A stretch of DNA of 64,000 nucleotides from GCA-2731375 sp964590195 (GTDB taxonomy: Bacteria > Pseudomonadota > Alphaproteobacteria > GCA-2731375): contig CAZPWJ010000019.1 of the NCBI GenBank assembly GCA_964590195.1, positions 1 to 64,000 of the forward strand. The letters are read 5' to 3'. Positions 51,292 through 59,894 of this stretch are shown here, in pieces. The translations under genes and the position numbers were made by a program. Within the stretch, counting starts at the first letter, position 1, and every line of letters starts with the position of its first letter. Below the pieces are notes generated by a model. That model was not told the DNA's origin. It made no database searches and saw only the letters and a list, made by a program, of their open reading frames with translations.

Positions 51292-52277
51292 GGCGCTTCC
51301 TCCATCAGGACCAGTTCGGGCGTGTTATCCAGACCGTTTTGGGGGTCGAACTCGCCGATGCGGCGGATTTCCCATTCCAGCATGACGCCGCTATGGGCAT
51401 GGACCTTGCGGCGAACCTCCTCGCCCAGCGCCTCCAAATCGGCCGCCGTCGCCGTACCCGTATTGATCAGGAAATTGCAATGCAGCTCCGACACCTGTGC
51501 GCCGCCACGCACCAGGCCACGGCAGCCGGCCTGGTCGATCAACTCCCAGGCTTTCATGCCATTGGGATCGTCATTGCCGGGATTCTTGAAAGTGCTGCCG
51601 CCTGTCCGGGTATTGACCGGTTGGCTGTCCTTGCGCGCCTGGCGGACATCCTGCATGCGGGCGCTGATTTCCTGTTGATCGCCGTGCTGGCCATGGAACT
51701 GCGCGGCGGTGAAAATCCAGTCCGCCGGTGCGCCGCAATGGCGATAACTCATCTCCAATTCATCCAGGCCAACCCGGTGTATGGCACCGCCGCCGTCCAC
51801 CGCCTCGGCCCAGTCCAGAATATCCTTGAAGGCACGGCCGTAGGCGCCGGCATTGATGCGCAGACCACCGCCGATGGTGCCAGGGATGCCGCGCATGAAT
51901 TCAAATCCGACCAGCCCGGCATCACGGCAGATCCGGGCCAGGTTTACGTCCAGCGCGCCTGCGCCGGTGGTAACCGTGGTGCCGGTGACCTCGATCTCGC
52001 TGAAGGCACCGTCCAAACGGATCACCACGCCGCGCACGCCGCCGTCACGGATCAACAGGTTGGAGCCAAGCCCCAGCACCGTACGCGGGATATCGCGCGG
52101 GCAATCAGCCAGAAACGCCGCCAGATCCTGGACATCGGCGGGCCGGAACAGCACATCCGCCGATCCGCCCACGCGGAACCAAGTGCTGCCCGAAAGATCC
52201 ACATGCTCGATATAACGTCCCCGCACCGCCGGCAGGCGGGACAGCAAGGTTTCGTTATGTGCCTGGGTTACCATCAT
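51288..52277 (-). CDS. murB: UDP-N-acetylenolpyruvoylglucosamine reductase
   Basis: This 329-residue FAD enzyme reduces UDP-GlcNAc-enolpyruvate to UDP-MurNAc. Signatures are the FAD site T-W-F-R-V-G-G-S-A-D-V and L-G-L-G-S-N-L-L-I-R-D-G-G, G-I-P-G-T-I-G-G-G-L-R-I-N-A-G, the catalytic serine in G-G-S-T-F-K-N-P, and the end segment L-I-D-Q-A-G-C-R-G. It overlaps both murC and ddl by 4 bases. Confidence 0.96.
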   Translation of the reverse strand: MMVTQAHNETLLSRLPAVRGRYIEHVDLSGSTWFRVGGSADVLFRPADVQDLAAFLADCPRDIPRTVLGLGSNLLIRDGGVRGVVIRLDGAFSEIEVTGTTVTTGAGALDVNLARICRDAGLVGFEFMRGIPGTIGGGLRINAGAYGRAFKDILDWAEAVDGGGAIHRVGLDELEMSYRHCGAPADWIFTAAQFHGQHGDQQEISARMQDVRQARKDSQPVNTRTGGSTFKNPGNDDPNGMKAWELIDQAGCRGLVRGGAQVSELHCNFLINTGTATAADLEALGEEVRRKVHAHSGVMLEWEIRRIGEFDPQNGLDNTPELVLMEEAP

Positions 52278-53689
52278 GCGGCACCTGCCAGGTCATCAAG
52301 TTGTTGCGGCAAGGCATTGGCCCAGCCGCTGATGCTGCCGGCGCCCAGGCACACGACCATGTCGCCCGCCGCCGCCTCCGCCGCGATCATGGCCGGCAGC
52401 TCCTCGGACGCATCCAGGGCCAAAACCCGGCGATGACCGCGCGCCATCAACCCCTGGATCAAGGCGTCACGGTCGATACCTTCGATAGGTTCTTCACCGG
52501 CGGCATGCACATGGGCCACGATCACCGCGTCGGCATCGTTGAAGCAGGTGCAGAAATCTTCGAACAAGTCACGCAGGCGACTGAAACGATGGGGCTGGAC
52601 GACGGCGACAATGCGGCCCTCGCAGGCGGCACGGGCGGCTTGCAGTACCGCCGAAATCTCAACCGGGTGATGGCCGTAATCATCGATCACCGTGACACCG
52701 CCGGCCACGCCGGTCTGGGTGAAGCGGCGCTTGACCCCAGCGAAACCGGCCAGGGCCGCAAGCAGCACGTCATCGGGGATCTTCATTTCCAGACCGACGG
52801 CGATCGCGGCCAGGGCATTCAGGACATTGTGCTCCCCATGCATGGGCAGATGAAATCCCTGCAACAACCTGGTTTCATCACTGACCCGATCGGTCAAGGC
52901 CACATCGAAATGCATGCCCGTGGGTGAAGCGCTGAGATCGACGGCGCGCACGGCGGCCTGGGGGCTGAAGCCATAGGTGACGATACGGCGGTCGGAAATA
53001 CGCCCGATCAAGGCCTGGACCTCCGGGTGGTCCAAACACATCACGGCGGAGCCATAGAACGGCAGATTCTCGATAAAGATTTGAAAGGCCGCGCGCTCGG
53101 TCTCGAAATCGCCGTAAAAATCCAGATGCTCGGGATCCATGTTGGTGACGATGGCAATGGTCGCGGGCAGTTTGGTAAAGCTGCCGTCGCTCTCGTCCGC
53201 CTCCACCACCATCCATTCACCTTCGCCCAGGCGGGCATTGGTGCCATAGGCATTGATGATGCCGCCGTTGATGACCGTCGGGTCATAATCGGCCTGATCC
53301 AGAATGGCCGCGACCATGGAGGTGGTGGTCGTCTTGCCATGGGTGCCACCCACGGCGATGGCCCATTTCAGGCGCATCAATTCGGCTAGCATTTCGGCCC
53401 GGCGGACCACGGGGATCATCGCCTCGCGCGCCGCCACGACTTCCGGGTTGTCCGGCTGCACGGCGGATGAAATCACCACCACCCGCGCCTCGCCCAAATT
53501 CTCGGCAACATGGCCAATCTTGGCCTCGATCCCCAGTTCGCGCAGACGCAGCACGTTGGCGCCCTCGGCCTGATCGCTGCCCTGCACCCCATAGCCCAGG
53601 TTATGCATGACCTCGGCAATGCCGCTCATGCCGATACCGCCGATGCCGACGAAATGAATAACCCCGATATCCAGTGGCAGCGCCCTCAT
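52274..53689 (-). CDS. murC: UDP-N-acetylmuramate-L-alanine ligase
   Basis: This 471-residue Mur ligase adds L-alanine to UDP-MurNAc. The N-terminal Rossmann segment reads H-F-V-G-I-G-G-I-G-M-S-G-I-A. The ATP loop is G-T-H-G-K-T-T-T-T-S, with the metal/ATP segment E-A-D-E-S-D-G-S-F and, in the C-terminal domain, D-D-Y-G-H-H-P. It overlaps murG upstream and murB downstream by 4 bases each. Confidence 0.97.
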   Translation of the reverse strand: MRALPLDIGVIHFVGIGGIGMSGIAEVMHNLGYGVQGSDQAEGANVLRLRELGIEAKIGHVAENLGEARVVVISSAVQPDNPEVVAAREAMIPVVRRAEMLAELMRLKWAIAVGGTHGKTTTTSMVAAILDQADYDPTVINGGIINAYGTNARLGEGEWMVVEADESDGSFTKLPATIAIVTNMDPEHLDFYGDFETERAAFQIFIENLPFYGSAVMCLDHPEVQALIGRISDRRIVTYGFSPQAAVRAVDLSASPTGMHFDVALTDRVSDETRLLQGFHLPMHGEHNVLNALAAIAVGLEMKIPDDVLLAALAGFAGVKRRFTQTGVAGGVTVIDDYGHHPVEISAVLQAARAACEGRIVAVVQPHRFSRLRDLFEDFCTCFNDADAVIVAHVHAAGEEPIEGIDRDALIQGLMARGHRRVLALDASEELPAMIAAEAAAGDMVVCLGAGSISGWANALPQQLDDLAGAA

Positions 53690-54825
53690 GCCGCGGCCCT
53701 CCCGGATAATTCCCCCGCCGCCAATGCCAGCGCCAGTTCCGCCAGCTGCGCGGCGGCATCCGGCTGGGCCCGGCCACGTGCGGCCTTGGCGGCATCGCGC
53801 AGCATATCCGGATCGGTCATCAACCTGGCCAGATGCTCCGACAGGATGGACGCATCCAACTCGGCCTCGGGCAGCACCCAGGCACCGCCGGCGGAGCTCA
53901 ACACTTCGGCATTGCGGCTTTGGTGATCGTCGGTGGCATGGGCATAGGGCACCAGTACGCTGGGCCGGCCCGCCATGGCCAGTTCGCTGACCGTACCGGC
54001 ACCGCTGCGCGCGATGACCAGATGGGCAGTCGCCAGCCGGTCGGGCATATCGGTAAAGAAGGCCGCCGTTTCGGCCTGAATATCCGCCTCGTTATATGCT
54101 CGGCGCACCGCGCCCAGATCCTCCGCCCGGCATTGCTGCACCACTGATAGGCGCCGGCGCAGATCAGGCGACAGGGCCAGCAGGGCCTGGGGGATGACCT
54201 CGGAGAAGCGGCGGGCGCCCTGGCTGCCGCCAAAGATCAGGATTTCGAACGGCGCATCAGGTTCCGCCACCGTGTAGGGCTGATCGGCCAGGGCAAGAAT
54301 ATCGCCGCGCACCGGGTTGCCGGTCACCAGCTTTGGCTGACTGTTGGACGGCGGCAGGCCCTTGGTGACGGGGAACGAGGTCGCGATAGCGTCAACCCGG
54401 CGCGCCAGCAGGCGGTTAACCCGGCCCAGTACCGCGTTCTGTTCGTGAATGGCGCGGGGCACGGACAGGCTAATGGCCGCCAGCATGGTGGGCAGGGAGG
54501 GATAGCCGCCGAAGCCGACCACCGCCGCCGGCCCGACCTGGCGGATCAGGCGCCGGGCCTGAAGGGTGCCAAGGGCGATGTTGATCATCGCCGCCAGCTT
54601 GCCCCAGACGCCGCGCCCAGACGGCGTGGCGGAGGCCACATGGTGAATAGCCTGGCCAGGGAAGCGGCCAGAGAAATCATCGGAGAAAGTTTCGCCCCGG
54701 TTGTCGGTGACGATATCAACCGCACGTCCGCGCCGGTCCAACTCCGCCGCCAACGCCTGCGCCGGAAAAACGTGCCCACCGGTACCGCCCGCCGCCAACA
54801 TGATGCTGCCACTGCCCGATTTCAT
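53686..54825 (-). CDS. murG: Undecaprenyl-PP-MurNAc-pentapeptide GlcNAc transferase
   Basis: This 379-residue GT28 glycosyltransferase converts lipid I to lipid II on the inner face of the membrane. It has the glycine-rich loop A-A-G-G-T-G-G-H-V-F-P-A near the start, V-V-G-F-G-G-Y-P-S-L-P, H-E-Q-N-A-V-L-G-R-V-N, I-F-G-G-S-Q-G-A, and the UDP-GlcNAc site R-S-G-A-G-T-V-S-E-L. It lies between ftsW and murC with 4-base overlaps. Confidence 0.96.
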   Translation of the reverse strand: MKSGSGSIMLAAGGTGGHVFPAQALAAELDRRGRAVDIVTDNRGETFSDDFSGRFPGQAIHHVASATPSGRGVWGKLAAMINIALGTLQARRLIRQVGPAAVVGFGGYPSLPTMLAAISLSVPRAIHEQNAVLGRVNRLLARRVDAIATSFPVTKGLPPSNSQPKLVTGNPVRGDILALADQPYTVAEPDAPFEILIFGGSQGARRFSEVIPQALLALSPDLRRRLSVVQQCRAEDLGAVRRAYNEADIQAETAAFFTDMPDRLATAHLVIARSGAGTVSELAMAGRPSVLVPYAHATDDHQSRNAEVLSSAGGAWVLPEAELDASILSEHLARLMTDPDMLRDAAKAARGRAQPDAAAQLAELALALAAGELSGRAAA

Positions 54826-55946
54826 GGCATGCCCCCCAGATTGGGCCGGCGCCGGGTTAGGGCCAGCACCATGCCCATGGCCAGGGCCAGGGCCAGCATG
54901 GAGGAACCGCCGTACGAAATGAATGGCAGGGTCATGCCCTTGGTGGGCAACAGGTTCAAGTTAACGCCAATGTTGATCACCGCCTGCAGACCAAACTGGG
55001 TCAGCAAACCGGCGGCGGCCAGCAGCACGAACAGATCGTCTTCGCGCAGCAGGCGGGCAAAGCCGCGCAGAGTGATAAAGCCGAACAGGGCGACGATAAT
55101 CAGGCAGGCGATCAGGCCGAACTCCTCGCCCGCGACCGAGAAAATGAAATCCGTATGGGCATCGGGCAAAACCCGTTTGACCATGCCCTCGCCCGGGCCC
55201 CGGCCCAGCAGACCGCCTTGGCCAAAAGCATCCATGGCCCGGTCGATCTGGTAGGAATCGCCGCTGGCTGGATTGATAAAGCGGTCGATGCGGCTGGCCA
55301 CATGGGGAATGGTGGCATAGGCCGCAACGGCGCCGGCAAGGCCCAGGCCGAACAATGCGGTAACCCAGACAAGAGACAGCCCGGCAATAAAGCATTGCCC
55401 GAACCAGACCACGGCGACCACCGCCGTCATGCCGAAATCAGGCTGCAAAATCAGCAGCCAGGCGACCAGGGCGAACAGGGCACAACAGATCAAACCGCCC
55501 GGCACGCCTTCGCGCCGGCGCTGCTCGGCCAACATCCAGGCGGCGACCACGGCAAAACAGGGTTTGATGAATTCCGATGGCTGGATCGACAGACCGGCGA
55601 ATTGCAGCCAGCGGGTCGCGCCCTTGATTTCCGGGCCCAGAAACAGCGTCGCCAGCACCAGCAACAGGCTGACGGCAAAACCGACAACGGAAATGCGCCG
55701 CACGCCGCGCGGGCTCATCAACGAGACCACGAACATCACCGCTACCGCCACGGGCAGAAAGACCGCCTGGCGCAGGACAAAATGCTGGCTTTGCAGTTGC
55801 AGCCGTTCCGCCACGGCGGGGCTGGCGGCCAGGGTCAACAAGGTGCCGATGGCAATCAACAAGGTCACCGCCAACAGGGTCCAGCGGTCCACGGTCCACC
55901 ACCAGCGGCCAACGACGGATGTATCGGTACGCGCGAAGGTGATCAT
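54822..55946 (-). CDS. ftsW: Peptidoglycan glycosyltransferase FtsW (SEDS family)
   Basis: This 374-residue SEDS polymerase of septal peptidoglycan works with FtsI. About ten membrane helices are visible. Conserved SEDS segments include Q-P-S-E-F-I-K, L-Q-P-D-F-G-M-T, the large extracytoplasmic loop with Y-Q-I-D-R-A-M-D-A-F-G-Q-G-G-L-L-G-R-G-P-G-E, H-T-D-F-I-F-S-V-A-G-E-E-F-G, and P-T-K-G-M-T-L-P-F-I-S-Y-G-G-S. The start overlaps murD by 4 bases. Confidence 0.96.
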   Translation of the reverse strand: MITFARTDTSVVGRWWWTVDRWTLLAVTLLIAIGTLLTLAASPAVAERLQLQSQHFVLRQAVFLPVAVAVMFVVSLMSPRGVRRISVVGFAVSLLLVLATLFLGPEIKGATRWLQFAGLSIQPSEFIKPCFAVVAAWMLAEQRRREGVPGGLICCALFALVAWLLILQPDFGMTAVVAVVWFGQCFIAGLSLVWVTALFGLGLAGAVAAYATIPHVASRIDRFINPASGDSYQIDRAMDAFGQGGLLGRGPGEGMVKRVLPDAHTDFIFSVAGEEFGLIACLIIVALFGFITLRGFARLLREDDLFVLLAAAGLLTQFGLQAVINIGVNLNLLPTKGMTLPFISYGGSSMLALALAMGMVLALTRRRPNLGGMP

Positions 55947-57367
55947 CCGAGCCCTCCCGCCGCGCGCCGCTGCACGCCGTTATCGCCATTGTCACCGTTG
56001 CCGCCGTCGCCAACGATGTCCCGGGCCAGGACACGGAACCGGTCGCCGCGGGCCTCGAAGGAAGCGAATTGGTCGAAACTGGCACAGGCTGGCGACAACA
56101 GAACAACGCCGCCACCCGCCGCCACGGCCCGGTCATAGGCCGCCCCGACAGCCGTGGCCAGGTTGCCGGATATCTCGTGCTCCAATCCGTTGCCCAGTTT
56201 TTCCGCGAAGCTCCCGGCCGCCTCGCCTATCAGAAAGGCCCTCTTGATGCGGGGGAAATACGGCGCCAGGGCATTGATGCCGCCTTGTTTGGCAATACCG
56301 CCGGCGATCCAGAAGATATTTTCGTAGGCCGCCAAGGCATGGGCGGCGGCCTCGGCATTCGTTGCCTTGGAATCATTGATGAACAGAATATTGTCCTGGC
56401 GCGCCACCACTTCCATGCGGTGCGGCAGACCAGGATAGGTGCGCAGAGCTGGAGTAATCCGCGCCTCTGTCAAGCCCAGGGCCTCGGCCATGGCAAAGGC
56501 CACGGCGGCGTTCTGCCAGTTATGGGCGCCGCGCAAGGTCTCGATGCCGTTCAGGTCGGCAACCGGCTGTTCCGCGCTGGCACGATACAAATAGCCATCC
56601 TGGACAAAGAACCCGCCGCTGATTTCACAACCAATGGCTATTTCCACCACCTTGCGGTCCGCCGCCCGCATGTCCCGGCAGATCCGGGCCGACCATTCGT
56701 CGTCGCTGCCCAGCACCAGGGTCGCGTCGGCAGCGGCCATCTGCAACAAGCGGCGCTTGGACGCGATGTAGCCGTCCATGCCGCCATGGCGATCCAGGTG
56801 ATCGGGACTGATATTCAACAACGCCACCACCTGGGGCCGCAATCCGGTGGTCAAATCGATCTGATACGAAGACAGTTCAAGGATATACGTTCCCGCCCCA
56901 TCGAGTTCATCGAAATCCAGAACCGGCAGTCCCAAATTGGCGCCGGCCTGCACCACGCGGCCCGCCGCTGACAAAATATGCCGCAGCAATGACGTGGTGG
57001 TGGATTTTCCGTTGGTACCGGTGATCGCCGCCACGGCCGCCGCCGGGCGGGTGCGGGCAAATAGTTCAACATCGCCCAGAACCTCGGCGCCAAGCCGCTC
57101 CGCCAGGCCGACAACCATGTGCGGTTTTGGATGGGTCAAGGGTACGCCGGGGCTTAGGATCAGGGCCGTAATACCGGCCCAGGCCTCGGGCGAGGGCGCG
57201 GCTGCCTCGGCGCCAAGCGCGACCGCATCCCGCCGCCGGTTCGGATCATCATCCCAGACCAGAACCCGCGCGCCGCCAGCGATGAGTGCGCGGGCCGCCG
57301 ACAGTCCGGTCCGGCCCAGGCCGTACACCGCCACGGCTTTGTCATGATATGTGTCTATGACGATCAT
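55943..57367 (-). CDS. murD: UDP-N-acetylmuramoyl-L-alanine-D-glutamate ligase
   Basis: This 474-residue Mur ligase adds D-glutamate. The N-terminal domain has V-A-V-Y-G-L-G-R-T-G-L-S-A. The ATP loop is G-T-N-G-K-S-T-T-T, and L-E-L-S-S-Y-Q-I and N-I-S-P-D-H-L-D-R-H-G follow. F-I-N-D-S-K-A-T-N is in the C-terminal domain. The tail after residue 455 is a glycine/asparagine-rich repeat (DGGNGDNGDNG). It lies 3 bases after mraY and overlaps ftsW by 4. Confidence 0.96.
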   Translation of the reverse strand: MIVIDTYHDKAVAVYGLGRTGLSAARALIAGGARVLVWDDDPNRRRDAVALGAEAAAPSPEAWAGITALILSPGVPLTHPKPHMVVGLAERLGAEVLGDVELFARTRPAAAVAAITGTNGKSTTTSLLRHILSAAGRVVQAGANLGLPVLDFDELDGAGTYILELSSYQIDLTTGLRPQVVALLNISPDHLDRHGGMDGYIASKRRLLQMAAADATLVLGSDDEWSARICRDMRAADRKVVEIAIGCEISGGFFVQDGYLYRASAEQPVADLNGIETLRGAHNWQNAAVAFAMAEALGLTEARITPALRTYPGLPHRMEVVARQDNILFINDSKATNAEAAAHALAAYENIFWIAGGIAKQGGINALAPYFPRIKRAFLIGEAAGSFAEKLGNGLEHEISGNLATAVGAAYDRAVAAGGGVVLLSPACASFDQFASFEARGDRFRVLARDIVGDGGNGDNGDNGVQRRAAGGLG

Positions 57368-57370
57368 CGT

Positions 57371-58459
57371 TCAGCGCAGCTTCAATGTGGCCAGGCCGAT
57401 CAGGGCCAATATGACGGCGATGATCCAAAAGCGGATGACGATGGTCGGCTCCGCCCAGCCCTTTTGCTCGTAATGGTGATGCAGGGGCGCCATGCGAAAG
57501 ACCCGACGGCCGGTCATCTTGAAGGATGCGACCTGGACGATCACCGATACCGTTTCCAGCACGAACAGACCGCCGATGATGGCCAGGACGAATTCGTTTT
57601 TGGTCACCACGGCGACGGCGCCCAGACCGCCGCCCAGGGACAGGCTGCCCGTATCGCCCATGAAGACCATGGCCGGCGGCGCGTTGAACCAGAGAAAGCC
57701 CAACCCGGCCCCCACCAGGGCACCGCAATAAACCGCCAGTTCACCAGCGCCTGGAACCGTGTGCAGTTGCAGGTAGGCACCGAAGATCACATTACCGGTC
57801 AGGTAGGCGATCAGGGCGAAAGCGGAGGCGGCGATAATCAACGGCCCGATCGCCAGGCCGTCCAGGCCGTCGGTCAGGTTGACCGCATTCGATGAACCGA
57901 CAATGACCACCGCGGCGAAGGGAATGAAAAACAGGCCCAGGTCAAACAGCAGGCCCTTGACGAACGGCACGGCAAGGTGGCTGGACAATGCGTCGGGTTG
58001 AAACGACATGATCCATATGGTGGCAAGCACCGCGACGACCAGTTCCAGCGCCAGCTTCAGCTTGCCCGACAGGCCGCGCACATTGGCCTGGGTTACTTTC
58101 AGGTAGTCATCGACGAAACCGATCAGGCCGAAACCAGCGGTGACCAGCAGCACCGCCCAGACGAAACGGTTGGAGAGATCGGCCCACAACAGGGTGGACA
58201 CGGACAATGCCAGAAGGATCAGGAAGCCGCCCATGGTGGGCGTGCCCTGCTTGGCCACGATGTGACGCTCCGGCCCGTCATCGCGGATCGGCTGGCCCTT
58301 GCCCTGCTTGCTGCGCAGCCAGCGGATCAAGGGCGGACCCAGAATGAAGCTGATGATCAATGCGGTCATCACCGCCGCCCCGGTGCGGAAGGTCAGATAA
58401 CGAAACAGGTTGAAGATGCGGAAATCTTCAGCCAGGGGATAGAGCAGATTGAAAAGCAT
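57371..58459 (-). CDS. mraY: Phospho-MurNAc-pentapeptide transferase MraY
   Basis: This 362-residue integral membrane enzyme makes lipid I from UDP-MurNAc-pentapeptide and undecaprenyl phosphate. About ten helices are seen. Motifs are G-T-P-T-M-G-G, the catalytic aspartates in F-V-D-D-Y-L-K, N-A-V-N-L-T-D-G-L-D-G-L-A, and the histidine segment A-P-L-H-H-H-Y-E. ATG at 58459 is chosen; the frame extends 15 codons upstream over the end of murF, but MLFNLLYPLAEDFRIFNLFRYLTFR is the typical N-terminal pattern in this family. Confidence 0.96.
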   Translation of the reverse strand: MLFNLLYPLAEDFRIFNLFRYLTFRTGAAVMTALIISFILGPPLIRWLRSKQGKGQPIRDDGPERHIVAKQGTPTMGGFLILLALSVSTLLWADLSNRFVWAVLLVTAGFGLIGFVDDYLKVTQANVRGLSGKLKLALELVVAVLATIWIMSFQPDALSSHLAVPFVKGLLFDLGLFFIPFAAVVIVGSSNAVNLTDGLDGLAIGPLIIAASAFALIAYLTGNVIFGAYLQLHTVPGAGELAVYCGALVGAGLGFLWFNAPPAMVFMGDTGSLSLGGGLGAVAVVTKNEFVLAIIGGLFVLETVSVIVQVASFKMTGRRVFRMAPLHHHYEQKGWAEPTIVIRFWIIAVILALIGLATLKLR

Positions 58460-58469
58460 CGCCCGCCCC

Positions 58470-59894
58470 CTATCCGCTAACCGCTGCAGGATCGGAAGTA
58501 TCAAGGGCCCGCAAGGCCTGCACGATGGGCGCCATGTTCAGGCCAAGGGAGCCTTTGACCAATACGGTATCGCCGGGCCGGACCCCGGCCATGACTTTTG
58601 CCAGCAAGTTCTTCGACGTCGCCTCGTGGGCACCGCGCATATGTTTGGGCAGGGCATCAAACAGTTGCGCCATCATCGGACCGCAGGCAAAGACCTGATC
58701 AACCCTGGCATCGACCAATGCCGGCGCCAGGGCGGCATGCAGCTCCGGCGCTGTTTCACCCAATTCCAGCATATCGCCCAATACAGCAATACGGCGGCCC
58801 GGAGCCTCGACCTCTATCGCGCCCAAGGTTTCGATCGCCGCCGCCATGGCGATGGGCGAGGCGTTATAGCTTTCATCGATGATCAGCAAATCACCGTCAT
58901 TGAAGGCGATGCGGTGGCGTTCGCCCCGCCCCTTCGGTGCCGCCACCTCGGCCATGGCCAAGGCGGCCAGTCCCAGATCCCCGTCCAGGGCCCGCACGGC
59001 GGCAAGGACGGCAAGGCTGTTGATGGCCCAATGGCGGCCCGGCGCGCCGACTTTATAGGTCACGGCCTGACCATCGATATCGGCGGAAATACAGTTGCAG
59101 GTCGGGTGCTGCGCCAGGCCGATCAAACGCGCCTGGGCATCCGCGTGGGCGCCAAAGGAAACGATCCGGCTGACGCCGGCCGCCTCGGCCGCGCGCAGCA
59201 AATAGTCATACTGGGCATTGTCTCGGTTCAGGATCGCCACGCCGCCCGGCTGCAGGCCGGTAAAAATCTCCGCCTTGGCATCGGCGATTTGGCTGAGCGA
59301 GGAAAAGAATTCCAGGTGCACCGGTTCCACATTCGTGATGATCGCCACATGCGGTCGGACCATGCGGCTCAACGGTGCGATCTCGCCGGCATGGTTCATG
59401 CCCAATTCGAAAACGCCAAAACGGCTATCGGCAGGCATCCGCGCCAGACTTAGAGGCGCGCCCCAGTGGTTGTTCAGGTTGCCTTCCGAGGCATGGGTGG
59501 GGGCGCTGCGGGCCAGGGCCTGATACAGCGCCTGCTTGGTGCCCGTCTTCCCCACGCTGCCCGTTACCGCCACGATGCGGGCGTTGCAGCGTTGCCGCGC
59601 GGCCCGGCCCAGCGCTTCCAACCCGGCCAGGGTATCGCCAACCCGCAACAAAGGCGCTGCGGGGTCCAGGCCATCGATGTCGCGGCTGACCACTGCCGCG
59701 GCGGCGCCGCGCGTCAGAGCATCGGCAACAAATCCATGGCCATCAAAGTTCGGGCCCTGGATCGCCACGAACAGATCACCGGCCCGAACCGTGCGGCTAT
59801 CGATGGAGACGCCACTGGCCTGCCAGTCGCTGTTGCATTGGCCATTCGTGGCGGCGGCGGCCTCGGCGGCCTGCCAAAGTGCAGCGGCGGTCAT
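58470..59894 (-). CDS. murF: UDP-MurNAc-tripeptide-D-alanyl-D-alanine ligase
   Basis: This 474-residue Mur ligase adds D-Ala-D-Ala. The N-terminal UDP-binding domain has V-S-I-D-S-R-T-V-R-A-G-D-L-F-V-A-I. The ATP loop is G-S-V-G-K-T-G-T-K, and F-E-L-G-M-N-H-A-G-E and D-E-S-Y-N-A-S-P are typical of MurF. The start overlaps murE by 4 bases and the stop is 10 bases before mraY. Confidence 0.96.
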   Translation of the reverse strand: MTAAALWQAAEAAAATNGQCNSDWQASGVSIDSRTVRAGDLFVAIQGPNFDGHGFVADALTRGAAAAVVSRDIDGLDPAAPLLRVGDTLAGLEALGRAARQRCNARIVAVTGSVGKTGTKQALYQALARSAPTHASEGNLNNHWGAPLSLARMPADSRFGVFELGMNHAGEIAPLSRMVRPHVAIITNVEPVHLEFFSSLSQIADAKAEIFTGLQPGGVAILNRDNAQYDYLLRAAEAAGVSRIVSFGAHADAQARLIGLAQHPTCNCISADIDGQAVTYKVGAPGRHWAINSLAVLAAVRALDGDLGLAALAMAEVAAPKGRGERHRIAFNDGDLLIIDESYNASPIAMAAAIETLGAIEVEAPGRRIAVLGDMLELGETAPELHAALAPALVDARVDQVFACGPMMAQLFDALPKHMRGAHEATSKNLLAKVMAGVRPGDTVLVKGSLGLNMAPIVQALRALDTSDPAAVSG